A program made the position numbers and the translations under genes. Positions 47,437-56,400 of a stretch of 64,000 nucleotides of DNA are shown piece after piece. Every line of letters starts with the position of its first letter. Positions within the stretch are counted from its first letter, which is position 1. The DNA comes from Treponema sp. (GTDB lineage Bacteria; Spirochaetota; Spirochaetia; Treponematales; Treponemataceae), in NCBI GenBank assembly GCA_017619795.1, contig JAFZRP010000058.1:17959-81958 (forward strand), read 5' to 3'. The notes beneath the pieces were generated by a model that ran no database searches, was not told where the DNA came from, and saw nothing but the letters and a program-made list of their open reading frames with translations.

Positions 47437-48798
47437 ATGCGACCGTTCTATCTTTCAAAAAACAAGTATGGTTATTATCGTGTTCACTTTGTTGATCCTG
47501 TCACGGGGCTGAAAGGTACTGGTAAAAGTACTCATTCGAAAGACATGTTTGAGGCTACTATGATTGCAACCAGGTGGCTTGAAACTGGTGTTCCTGAAGC
47601 TCCTAGTCATTCACGGGCGTTTAATTTACAGCTTCAAAATAAATCGATTCCGGTAGATATTAAGTGTTTTGTTGATAAGCTTTCTGAAGCTGATGCTGCG
47701 ATTGTAATTGAATTGATTTCACAAAAGTATGGAATATGTTCGGCTTCAGCAAGCGATATTACAACAAACGAGATCAAAAAATCAGAAAACAAAACTTGTA
47801 TTGAAGGTTCTGATACAGGTAAAAAACATCTCCTTTGCAATACTCTTTATGATTTCTGGGATTATGAAAAATCGGAGTTTATAAGACGTACTCAGGCTCA
47901 TGGGCATTCAATTTCCATAAAGCATGCGAAATGTATGCAGGCTTATATTAAAAATTATTGGCTGCCTTATTTTGGTAATGAAATGTGCATTGAAGATTTG
48001 ACGCTTTCAAAGCTGGATGATTTCTTTTTTCATCTTCACGATGAAATTGGGCTTGCGAGCGAAACTGTTAATAAAAATATAAACTGCGCTAACAGATGTT
48101 TCAAAAATATGGTGAAGCTTAGGGAACTTAAAATAAATCCTCTTGATGGTATTGAACGATTTAAGTCTGATAATGCAGAGCGTGGGATTCCGACTGAACA
48201 GGAAATCATGGATTTACTTGCCTTGGATTGGAATAACTATACTGCAAAGCTTGCCTTTAAGGTTGCGGCTTTTTATGGACTTCGTGCCGGTGAGATTAGC
48301 GGCCTGCGTGTTTGTGATGTTGATGTGATTAACGATATTCTTCATGTCCGACACAGCTGGTGTGAAATTGAAAAGCTTAAGACTACCAAAAATAAAGATA
48401 CAAGAGATATTCCGATTGACCATCAGACAGCTATGCAGCTTGTAAATCTTGCAAGACAAAATCCGAATTATGACGATAAGTGTTTTATTTTCTTTGCACC
48501 ACATAATCCTTCAGAGCCATTCTATCCGGGTTATTACGGAGATGTATTTTATGAAGCTTTGGAGCAGATTGGTGTTCATGAAGAAGAACGTAAAGAAAGA
48601 AATATCGTATTTCATAGTCTGAGACATTTCTGTGCAACCTATTTGAGACAGAGGGCTGATGTTGAAACTGTAAAGAGTATTATGGGACATCGAACTGTAA
48701 AAATGAGTGAGCATTATGCTGACCACGAAACCCAGGAAAAGATTGACAACATGAGAAATGTAATTACTGATGCCTGGGCTAAATATATAACTGCATAA
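47437..48798 (+). CDS. Tyrosine recombinase (island integrase)
   Basis: About 453 residues. The ATG at 47437 has AGGAGG seven bases before it; the longer frame starts 11 codons upstream without such a site. The N-terminal part reads as an arm-binding domain (FYLSKNKYGYYRVHFVDP), then a SAM-like core-binding domain. The catalytic residues are visible: AAFYGLRAGEISGLRV (first Arg), HSLRHFCATYL (HxxR), IMGHRTVKMSEHYADH (His and the Tyr nucleophile). It is adjacent to tRNA-Gly, as usual for integrative elements. Confidence 0.93.
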   Translation: MRPFYLSKNKYGYYRVHFVDPVTGLKGTGKSTHSKDMFEATMIATRWLETGVPEAPSHSRAFNLQLQNKSIPVDIKCFVDKLSEADAAIVIELISQKYGICSASASDITTNEIKKSENKTCIEGSDTGKKHLLCNTLYDFWDYEKSEFIRRTQAHGHSISIKHAKCMQAYIKNYWLPYFGNEMCIEDLTLSKLDDFFFHLHDEIGLASETVNKNINCANRCFKNMVKLRELKINPLDGIERFKSDNAERGIPTEQEIMDLLALDWNNYTAKLAFKVAAFYGLRAGEISGLRVCDVDVINDILHVRHSWCEIEKLKTTKNKDTRDIPIDHQTAMQLVNLARQNPNYDDKCFIFFAPHNPSEPFYPGYYGDVFYEALEQIGVHEEERKERNIVFHSLRHFCATYLRQRADVETVKSIMGHRTVKMSEHYADHETQEKIDNMRNVITDAWAKYITA

Positions 48799-48815
48799 TT
48801 AAATGGGAGGAAGTT

Positions 48816-50258
48816 ATGGAAAAAAAATTATTCGAGTATGAAGAGATGGACAGTAAACTCAAGCAGGCTATTGATGAATTAGCACATGATTTAAAAATCA
48901 AAAAGCTGGAAAATGGAGAAATACAGCTTACAGATTTAACTAACAAAAAGTGCTTCTTGAAGGCTTACGGTGATAAAATCCGTTATTGCTATAACTGGAA
49001 AAAGTTTCTTATCTGGAACGAAACCTGCTGGGAAATTGATAATTATGGATATGTAGAAAACCTTGTATCTTCTTTCATTCCTCATATGTATCCGGGAGAA
49101 TTAATTCTGAATGATCCTGTTTTGCGGATGGAGTTTGAAAAGCATTTAATAAGATGTGAAAGTTATCCTCGTATTCAGTATTTATATAATCTATTGAAAA
49201 TGGCAGGTGAAATAAATGTAAAAGATAAACAGCTGGATTTAGATAAATATCTTTTTAATGCAGAAAAGAAAACTATTAATCTTAAATCTGGTGATGTTTA
49301 TGAGCCTGATCAGAATGACCTTATCACGAAAAAAAGCTTATTCATTTATGACAAGGATGCAAAATGTCCTGTCTGGGATATGTTTCTTAGGCAGATTTTT
49401 AATAATGATATTGATTTAATCCGTTTTGTTCAAAAAGCTATGGGCTACTCTCTTTCTGGTGATACAAGTGAACAATGTATGTTTATACTTTGGGGAACTG
49501 GTGCTAATGGTAAATCGACTTTTCTTAATGTATTTCAAAATCTGTTTGGAGATTATGCAACTTCAACAAGAACTGAAACTTTTATGAAAAAGAACTCTGA
49601 ACAGTCAAACGATTTGGCAAGATTACGAAATACAAGGCTTGTTATTGCAAGTGAAGCTGAAGAAAACAAACCTATGAGTGAAAGTCTTATAAAGCAGATA
49701 ACCGGCGGTGATAAGATAACTGCCAGATTTTTATACGGAGAGTTTTTTGAGTTTTTACCTACATTCAAAATCTTTATGGCGACAAACCACAAGCCAAAAA
49801 TATCCGGCGGTGATAATGGGATTTGGCGGAGAATAAAACTGATTCCTTTTACTGTATGCATTCCAGAAGAAAAAAGAGACAGGCATCTTACTGAAAAGCT
49901 TATGGCTGAAAACTCCGGCATTTTGAACTGGCTTTTAGAGGGGTACCGCTTATGGGAAAAAGAAGGTTTGGTTTCACCTGATGCTGTACAGGAAGCAAAT
50001 GAAGAATATCGATATGACATGGATAGTGTTGAAAACTTTATTGCTGAATGCTTAGATTTTGATGCAAGTAAAAAAGACCGGCTTTTGAATGGAGAACTTT
50101 ACAGTACATATATCAAATGGTGTGAGAAAAATAATGAAAATGTTTTAAGCCATAGAAAGCTTACTTCAAAAATGCGAGAAAAAAGCTTTGAGCAGCTTGC
50201 AAGCAACGGTAACCGCTGGTGGATGGGATTGAATGTGAAAAAAGAATGGAAAGCGTGA
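48816..50258 (+). CDS. P4-type phage/plasmid primase-helicase (D5-like)
   Basis: A 480-residue replication protein. The helicase superfamily 3 part has Walker A LWGTGANGKSTFLNVF (about residues 224-239). LVIASEAEENKPMSE is the Walker B-like region, and FKIFMATNHKPKISGGDNGI is the sensor/motif C; this is the 'phage/plasmid primase, P4 family' pattern. The C-terminus may be a winged helix. The N-terminal part is short, with no clear complete primase domain. GGGAGGA precedes the ATG. It implies that the island can replicate, or once did. Confidence 0.88.
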   Translation: MEKKLFEYEEMDSKLKQAIDELAHDLKIKKLENGEIQLTDLTNKKCFLKAYGDKIRYCYNWKKFLIWNETCWEIDNYGYVENLVSSFIPHMYPGELILNDPVLRMEFEKHLIRCESYPRIQYLYNLLKMAGEINVKDKQLDLDKYLFNAEKKTINLKSGDVYEPDQNDLITKKSLFIYDKDAKCPVWDMFLRQIFNNDIDLIRFVQKAMGYSLSGDTSEQCMFILWGTGANGKSTFLNVFQNLFGDYATSTRTETFMKKNSEQSNDLARLRNTRLVIASEAEENKPMSESLIKQITGGDKITARFLYGEFFEFLPTFKIFMATNHKPKISGGDNGIWRRIKLIPFTVCIPEEKRDRHLTEKLMAENSGILNWLLEGYRLWEKEGLVSPDAVQEANEEYRYDMDSVENFIAECLDFDASKKDRLLNGELYSTYIKWCEKNNENVLSHRKLTSKMREKSFEQLASNGNRWWMGLNVKKEWKA

Positions 50259-50421
50259 TGGGATGAAAGAACTACGCTGGTAGCAAAAAGCTTACGACGT
50301 AGAAATTGGAGAGAGTTTGGAAGCTTTTTTTACTTGCTGGAGTAATGTAATAACGACTAATTTTTTAGAATCTCGTATTTTTTCTTATTTAAAAGACACT
50401 CTAAGCTATTGTTTCAAAAAT

Positions 50422-50489
50422 AAAAAAAGACTGTCGAAAGACAGCCTCTGATGAGCAGAATCAAGATTTTATCTTGTTTACCGCCCACT
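50422..50489 (-). ncRNA. Candidate small RNA with three hairpins
   Basis: The stretch has its own signals on the minus strand: a consensus TTGACA with a TATATA 16-18 bases away just upstream, and a terminator GGCTGTC TTTC GACAGTC plus seven Ts at its end. In between are two more hairpins, CAAGAT/ATCTTG and TCTG/CAGA. The predicted RNA is about 68 nt with no reading frame. It could be an antisense or regulatory RNA of the element. No target was identified. Confidence 0.5.
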
Positions 50490-50494
50490 AAATA

Positions 50495-50524
50495 TATATA
50501 TATCATAATTTTATAATTTGTCAA
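50495..50524 (-). promoter_or_regulatory. Sigma-70-type promoter for the candidate small RNA
   Basis: The -35 is TTGACA (50519-50524) and the -10 is TATATA, spaced 16 or 18 bases depending on which register of the TA-run is used. A TATGAT also lies between them. Confidence 0.5.
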
Positions 50525-50560
50525 CAAAACGTTTTTATATTTTTTTTTAGGTAAGACTTT

Positions 50561-50588
50561 AAAAAACAAAAGCACCAATTAAGGTGCT
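50561..50588 (-). terminator. Second minus-strand intrinsic terminator in the 50.3-50.8 kb gap
   Basis: On the minus strand AGCACC pairs with GGTGCT around TTAATT, followed by TTTTGTTTTTT. It ends a minus-strand transcript that would cover 50590-50700. The rest of the 517-base gap from 50259 to 50775 holds the small-RNA unit and AT-rich DNA with no convincing gene. Confidence 0.6.
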
Positions 50589-50608
50589 CTGTTTGGTAAG
50601 GTTTTTGC

Positions 50609-50680
50609 TTATGCAAACTCCTCATTTACTATATTAACATATATATCTTTTTCGTCAATAATAATATCAGCATATTTGCT
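50609..50680 (-). pseudogene. Possible gene remnant, C-terminal fragment
   Basis: A minus-strand frame reads SKYADIIIDEKDIYVNIVNEEFA, then stops; it is protein-like in composition and ends just before a terminator. It has no start codon: an in-frame TGA precedes it, and a nearby ATG with MRFNKK lies in another frame. It may be the last trace of a small decayed gene, but chance is possible. Confidence 0.2.
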
Positions 50681-50775
50681 TCATTTTTTTATTAAATCTC
50701 ATTTTTTCTTATTTACAGTGACGTTCTATGTCACTCAAAGCCACTATAATACACTCAGAAACAGGAGGAAAGCCT

Positions 50776-50973
50776 ATGCTTGTACCAAAACTACGACTTA
50801 TAACAGTAAAAACGGATGATGGTCAGTCGAAATGCTGTTGCGGCTACTGCGTATGGGATACAGACAAAGAGGAATATGTCGAAACAGTATATTTCACTGA
50901 GTATATGAAAAAGGAAGAATGTCAGGAAACAATTGACTTCTTCAACAGCTTTGAAATCGTAAAGGTATCATAA
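50776..50973 (+). CDS. Small Cys-rich protein of unknown function
   Basis: About 65 residues from the ATG at 50776, seven bases after AGGAGG; the longer frame, starting 16 codons earlier, lacks a site. A cluster SKCCCGYCVWD (four cysteines) in the middle may bind metal. The rest is mixed beta/helix with an acidic C-terminal half. No family recognised. First gene of the small-protein module of the island. Confidence 0.55.
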   Translation: MLVPKLRLITVKTDDGQSKCCCGYCVWDTDKEEYVETVYFTEYMKKEECQETIDFFNSFEIVKVS

Positions 50974-50983
50974 GGAGGAAACT

Positions 50984-51454
50984 ATGAGTTACTTTACAGA
51001 AGATATGCGTGATAAAAGCATTGATGAAAGAAAACGGATTGCAGCAGAAAGAGAAAAACAGGCACAGGCAGAATTAAAATCAGGTCACGAAGATGATAAA
51101 TATGAAGAGGTCTGTCAGAGAAGAAATGCACTTTCCTGGCTGCCACTTTTAATTGGATTTATTATTTCATTGTGCTTCTGGTGTTCAGATTCTCCTGATG
51201 GTATTTTTATTGGAATCGGAGTTTTTATGCTGTCACTTTTAATTACTGCAATTTCATCTACAGCCGCTTCTGCCATGAATGTAAACGATGCCAAGTATTA
51301 TGATCTTACAGCAGCAAGTAACAAGCGTATCAAAAAGGAAACAACAAACCGTAATGCCGGTATTGCCGGCCTTATCGGTGGAACAGCCTCAACAGTACAT
51401 CACGCTAAGAAAGCTGCAAAAGATTTGGTAAATGTAGATGGTTGGAAAAAATAA
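50984..51454 (+). CDS. Two-TM membrane protein of unknown function (paralogue A)
   Basis: A 156-residue protein with AAGGAGG before its ATG. The N-terminal 45 residues are charged and helical (DKSIDERKRIAAEREKQAQA). Two membrane helices follow (about 52-67 and 73-93), then a cytoplasmic C-terminus with a Gly-rich AGIAGLIGGTASTV. The layout is the same as in the next gene (charged helix, W-I/L-PLL helix, second helix, Gly/Ala-rich helix, basic end), so the two are probably paralogues. Confidence 0.55.
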   Translation: MSYFTEDMRDKSIDERKRIAAEREKQAQAELKSGHEDDKYEEVCQRRNALSWLPLLIGFIISLCFWCSDSPDGIFIGIGVFMLSLLITAISSTAASAMNVNDAKYYDLTAASNKRIKKETTNRNAGIAGLIGGTASTVHHAKKAAKDLVNVDGWKK

Positions 51455-51469
51455 ATTAAGGAGGAACTT

Positions 51470-51949
51470 ATGGTTTATCAAAGAATTTCACCTGAACTTG
51501 AAGAAGAAAGACGACGTGAAAACGAATACAGACAGTATGAAGCAAAGAAAAAGGAGTTTGATAAAAAGGATAGAAAGTTGACTTTTGTGTGCTGGATTCC
51601 ACTGTTATTATACGGACTTGGTTATATTCCTTATGGATTCTATGCCGCAGGTCCTCTGTCAGAATTCTGGTTGTGTCCTTATACACTTGTAGGAGAAGCT
51701 TTACTAGACGCTTATCCGATATGGGCTACACTCGGACTGATATTCTTCTGGCCATTTACAATCAGCATTGTATCAAAAAAGAAGAGTCAAATAGCTGTCA
51801 GAGATTACGGTATGTCACAGGACAGTGATTATGTAAAAGCAAATAAAACCGTAAGCATTGTTTCAGGTACAATTGCTGCAGGAGTTGGAGCCGGTATAGC
51901 AAAAGAAGCAAAAGATTACTACAAGGAAAGTATGAAACTTAACAAGTAG
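51470..51949 (+). CDS. Two-TM membrane protein of unknown function (paralogue B)
   Basis: A 159-residue protein with AAGGAGG nine bases before its ATG. The charged N-terminal helix (ELEEERRRENEYRQYEAKKK) leads to a first helix with CWIPLLLYGLGYIPYG, comparable to SWLPLLIGFI in the preceding gene. The second membrane segment is WATLGLIFFWPFTISIV. A Gly/Ala-rich segment (IVSGTIAAGVGAGIAKEAK) sits near the C-terminus. No family recognised. Confidence 0.55.
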   Translation: MVYQRISPELEEERRRENEYRQYEAKKKEFDKKDRKLTFVCWIPLLLYGLGYIPYGFYAAGPLSEFWLCPYTLVGEALLDAYPIWATLGLIFFWPFTISIVSKKKSQIAVRDYGMSQDSDYVKANKTVSIVSGTIAAGVGAGIAKEAKDYYKESMKLNK

Positions 51950-52005
51950 TTCTATTTTTTGAAGGTTGTTAACCTTTATAAACAAACTTTTCCAGGAGGT
52001 AGTTC

Positions 52006-52107
52006 ATGAAACTTTTGATTGCTTTTGTTGGTGTGTTTGCATTACTTATTGTAAACATTATTCTTGATGTTGTTATTCTTCTGAAAATCAAAAATGAGAA
52101 AAAATAA
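52006..52107 (+). CDS. 33-residue single-TM peptide
   Basis: A short reading frame with AGGAGGT six bases before the ATG. It is almost entirely one membrane helix (LLIAFVGVFALLIVNIILDVV) with a basic tail KIKNEKK. Such peptides occur as small toxins of type I systems or as accessory subunits. The strong site and placement in a run of well-translated small genes support it. Confidence 0.5.
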   Translation: MKLLIAFVGVFALLIVNIILDVVILLKIKNEKK

Positions 52108-52149
52108 CATTTTGTGTAAATTATTTTCATGATGAATATGATTTCCTAA

Positions 52150-52172
52150 CTTGCCGCTTATACGGCAAGGAG
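52150..52172 (+). promoter_or_regulatory. Hairpin abutting and partly covering a Shine-Dalgarno site
   Basis: CTTGCCG pairs exactly with CGGCAAG around CTTATA. The last AAG of the stem is the start of the AAGGAG that serves the ATG at 52178. It may modulate translation, or act as a partial terminator together with the five Ts after it. Confidence 0.4.
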
Positions 52173-52177
52173 TTTTT

Positions 52178-52462
52178 ATGAGTTTAATAGTTTTAATTCT
52201 AACACTGATTATTATTATCATGTTTGTTTTTGGTATAAAAGGTGATGAATGGTTCAACCAGGGTAAGTCGTCTTACAGAACACGTTACTATTATGATGAC
52301 GATGATGATTTTAATTCTTTCAGTAATTACCATGAAGAACCAGAGGTCCAAAGCTGTTCAGATGATGGAATGTTTTACGGTGGAATCCCCATGGGTGATA
52401 GTACCCTGTATCTAACAGATGATGATGACATCTGCGATGAGTTCGCTGATGAGTTTTGTTAA
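52178..52462 (+). CDS. Small membrane-anchored acidic protein
   Basis: About 94 residues from the ATG at 52178, five bases after AAGGAG; the longer frame starts within the hairpin. The N-terminus is one membrane helix (SLIVLILTLIIIIMFVFGI). The rest is acidic and low in complexity (YYYDDDDDFNSF, LTDDDDICDEFADEFC). Function unknown. It precedes the ATP-grasp gene by 12 bases and is probably co-transcribed. Confidence 0.5.
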   Translation: MSLIVLILTLIIIIMFVFGIKGDEWFNQGKSSYRTRYYYDDDDDFNSFSNYHEEPEVQSCSDDGMFYGGIPMGDSTLYLTDDDDICDEFADEFC

Positions 52463-52474
52463 GATGGAGGTTGT

Positions 52475-53356
52475 ATGATTAAAGCAATTCTTTTTCCTAG
52501 TGATGTATTTTCGATTCGTGAGGTAGATTCTAGTTATCAAAATGAATATGAGGCTGTAATTGAATCAGGTGATTTCCAAATCTATCTATATGATTATGAA
52601 GAATTTGTAAGAGATGGTATTCTGCGGTTGAATCGTACGCCATCTGAAAAAACTTGTACTCTACTTCGAGGTTGGATGCTAAAAGCAGAACAATATGAAC
52701 GTTTTTATAATCAACTTTTGGAGCGGAACATTGAACTGATTACGACACCGGAGCAATATTGTACTATGCATCTTTTTCCGAATGTTTATCCTTTGATTGC
52801 CGAAGATACACCTCGTATGCTTGTATACCCAGAAAATGAGGATGGACCAGTAGAAGCAAAAATCAATCTTGATGAAATAAAGTCTGAGTTCTCACGCTTT
52901 ATGGTAAAGGATTTTGTAAAGTCAGAAAAAGGAACTGATTTTCCAAAGTTCTTTGATTCTGCTGCACTAACGGAAAAAGAGTTTTTTAATTGGCTTAGGA
53001 TTTTCAGACAGTATCGCGATAAATTGTTTACTGGTGGAATCTGTATAAAAGAGTTTGTCGATTTGAAAAAATACGGAGACCGGACAAATGAGTGGCGTGT
53101 GTTTTATCTGGGTGGTAATGTTCTTTCTGTGTGCCGCAATTCAGGGCAATTAGATTTTGTTTCCGAAGTTCCAAAATCGCTTGTTGAAAAATATAGAAAG
53201 TTGCCAAGTCCTTTTTATACGGTGGATTATGCTGAACTTGCGGATGGCAGTTGGATGATTCTGGAAGCAGGCGACGGACAAGTTAGTGGACTATCGGATG
53301 AACAAGATGCGAGTGTATTTTTTCGAGGGATAAAATCAAAGAAAAAAATATTCTAA
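52475..53356 (+). CDS. ATP-grasp protein, R2K-like family
   Basis: A 293-residue protein. The middle has SRFMVKDFVKSEKGTDFP (about residues 131-148), the Lys-containing strand of the nucleotide site. KEFVDLKKYG and NEWRVFYLGGN follow, then VDYAELADGSWMILEAGDGQ with VSGL (about 250-273), the metal-binding Glu/Asp motif of ATP-grasp enzymes. This combination resembles the R2K (DUF4343) ATP-grasp families, which are reported in phages and biological-conflict loci and are predicted to modify proteins or peptides. The specific reaction is unknown. GGAGG precedes the ATG. Confidence 0.65.
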   Translation: MIKAILFPSDVFSIREVDSSYQNEYEAVIESGDFQIYLYDYEEFVRDGILRLNRTPSEKTCTLLRGWMLKAEQYERFYNQLLERNIELITTPEQYCTMHLFPNVYPLIAEDTPRMLVYPENEDGPVEAKINLDEIKSEFSRFMVKDFVKSEKGTDFPKFFDSAALTEKEFFNWLRIFRQYRDKLFTGGICIKEFVDLKKYGDRTNEWRVFYLGGNVLSVCRNSGQLDFVSEVPKSLVEKYRKLPSPFYTVDYAELADGSWMILEAGDGQVSGLSDEQDASVFFRGIKSKKKIF

Positions 53357-53440
53357 TGTTTTTATTCTGATAAAAAATAAGAATGAAATTTATAAGTCTT
53401 TAATGTGAACCAATACTATATTCCACGACTTAAAATATGT

Positions 53441-53459
53441 TATAATTGAATAATTTATG
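53441..53459 (+). promoter_or_regulatory. -10 box very close to the start of the 1044-residue gene
   Basis: An exact TATAAT (53441-53446) lies ten bases before the ATG at 53457, so transcription would begin two to five bases upstream of it. No good -35 or Shine-Dalgarno is seen. This would give a nearly leaderless mRNA. Confidence 0.4.
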
Positions 53460-56400
53460 AAAAATATTCTTTCTGATTCAAATAAAATGTTTTTATCTAA
53501 CTCATCTATTGAAGAATTACATCTGTCTATACGTTCTTTAAATGTTCTTCGTAATAATAATATTAATACTATAGGTGAACTTGTAGAACTTGTAAAAACA
53601 GATCGAAATAAAATTTTGTCATTTAAAAATTTTGGAAAACAATCTGCAGAAGAAATTTTCTCTATTGTAGATAATATTTCTATCATAGAAACAAATAATG
53701 ATGTTTATTTAGATTATATTAGTAATTATGATTTTTCAAAACGGGCATTAACAGTTTTTGCAAATAAAAATATAAAAACAATTTCTGAGTTAAGAAAGTA
53801 TACGATTCCAGAAATAAAACAATGGAAAAATATAGGTAAACAAACATTAGATGAAATAATAGATGTTTTATCCTCAATCCCCAATAATCAGAATTATTCT
53901 TTAAATAATTTTACTTTTAATGATGAGGTAAAAGATATAGAAAAAAGTAGCATAGAACAAATTCTTAATATTTTAATATTGAAAATTGATAATGAAAAAA
54001 AAATCTTGACAACAGAAAAGTCCATAAAAGATTATAATTTCTCTTCCAGAGCTTTGAATATCTTACTTAATAAAAATATTAATACAATTTCAGATTTACG
54101 AAAACATTCTTTAAATGAAATAAGATGTTGGCGTAATATGGGAAATAAAACATTTAATGAAATAATTGATGTTTTAAGCCTTAATGAAGAAATTGTTAAA
54201 GAAGAAATAAATATTGGTTTTTGTATTTCTGAACTAGAGTATAAATTCTATAAACTATCTATAGTTAAATATAATAAAATTATTAATCAGTTTTATGATA
54301 ATGAGACACAGTTTATGGAACTTCTTGATAAAGAAAATAAACTGATTTTAAATTCAAAATCTGATATTGATATTCTTCTCGTAAGTAATTCATTCAGAAA
54401 ATCTAAGATTTTTTCCTTTTGCAAATCATTTGTAGACGATTATAATTTATTCTTCTCTCGCTCAAAACAAACTATTGCAAGTATTCTTATGTGTATCATT
54501 AATTGTGTTGAAATATCGAAAATATCAACAGAAGATATTATAAAATATCAATCATCATTTACTAGACTTGTATTTTCAGATGATGATTGTATTCAACAAA
54601 TTCAATTCACAATTATGAATTATTTAAATAAATGTTTAGAACCTGTTGATGAAAGCGAATTGATAATGATATTCCCAGATTTCATAAAAAAGACAGGTAT
54701 AGTTTCATATATTTTGATAAATATGAAAAAAGAGGGTTTAATAAAACAGCTGAAAAATACTTATGAATCAGTTCTTCCTTCTGTTACTTCTTTTATTAAG
54801 GATATTAAAGAAAAAAAAATAAAAGATATTCTTATTAGAAAAGTAATCAATGGACAAACTTTAGAAGAGATAGGTCAAACTTATGGTGTTAGTCGAGAAC
54901 GAATAAGACAACTTATTAATAAAAACTTTATTCAACGAATTACTAATCTAGTTTTTGATGAAGATAAATATGCAAATATTTATAAAAAGTATAAATTTAC
55001 AAAAGAACAAGCTAGAATAATTTTTGGAGAGGTTGCTTCTAACTATTTTCAAATAAAATATACATCTGAAAATATTAATTTAGAAGATTGTTTAGATGAT
55101 AAAACTATACCTATAAATATTCGTCGAAAAATACGAACCAAAATTATTTATGCAGATTATATATACGTCGGTAATCAATATGTAAAAAAATATCGTCCTG
55201 AATTATATCGATATTATATAAAACGTTATTGTAAAGGGGATATAGAAATTGATGTATTTATAAAAAATTATAATGATTTTTGGGAAAAACAAGGTCTTCC
55301 AAAAGAGCTTTATGGAATTGATTCGAGAATAATACAAAATCGTGTATCACATATTTCAAACACTCTTTATAAATATCCTCGTTCATTTAGATTCTATGAT
55401 TTTGAGCAGTACGATTTTACAGAGTTATTAGAAACTTTGAATCTTGAACAGTATGTAGATGTACTTATTTCAACAGCAAAGTTTTTTAAATCTTATCCAA
55501 AATTAATGAAAAAGTATGATATTCATGATGAATATGAACTTCATAATTTATTACGCTATTTACTTGAAAAGAAAAATAATATTACATTTCATAGAATGCC
55601 AGGAATTGAATTTGGAAAAGCTGATGTTGAAAAACAAGTAATAGAATTATTAAATGAAAATGCACCAATTTCTCCTGAAAAATTATCTCAGCTATATGAG
55701 AATAATTATGGTTTTCAAGCTGATTCTGTTAGAGGTTCTTTATTTAATTTCATAAGAAAGTACCTTCACAAAGGAATTTATACAATAGATTTGCCACATC
55801 TAGAAGATATTGAATTTAATTTCTTAAAACAACAATTAACAGATGACTTTTATACTATATCAGACGTAAAAGCTATTTTTTTGAGAGATTATAAAAATGT
55901 CGAGCATATAAATCCAATGACATTAAAAGAATTAGGTTTTCTTGTAAATGAAAATTATATCATTAAAGCAGAATATGGTTCTGCAGCAAATTATTTTAAA
56001 TATCTACTAACAAAAGATGAAAAAATTTCATTAAAAGATATAAATATTGAAATCAAATGTTTACAGAATTTTTATGCAGTACTAACTGATTTATTAAATA
56101 ATTATGATCTTCTGGAATATGAAAAGGGTTCATACATAAACATAAATAAGCTAATGGCTATTGGAATAAACAAAGAAGATTTTGTAGATTTTTGTAAAGG
56201 AGTATCTAAACTTGAATTACCTGAATATTTTGCTTTAAAACAAGTAAAAGAATCTGGTTTTTATAATAAACTTTTTGACCTTGGTTTTGAAGATTTGTTT
56301 TATGAATGTATTCTTGCAAGAAATGATATTCTTTTCTCAAGTCAACATTTGTCAGGAAAGATTATCTTTTCAAAGGGTAACAAAGATATTACTTGGTTTT

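Noticed and set aside
47261..47458. 65-codon minus-strand frame before the integrase
   Set aside because: It overlaps the integrase ribosome site and start and has no features of its own.
50440..50475. Hammerhead-ribozyme-like CTGATGAG near a GAAA loop
   Set aside because: The order and pairing of stem II, GAAA and the cleavage site do not fit; the GAAA is a loop in the terminator stem.
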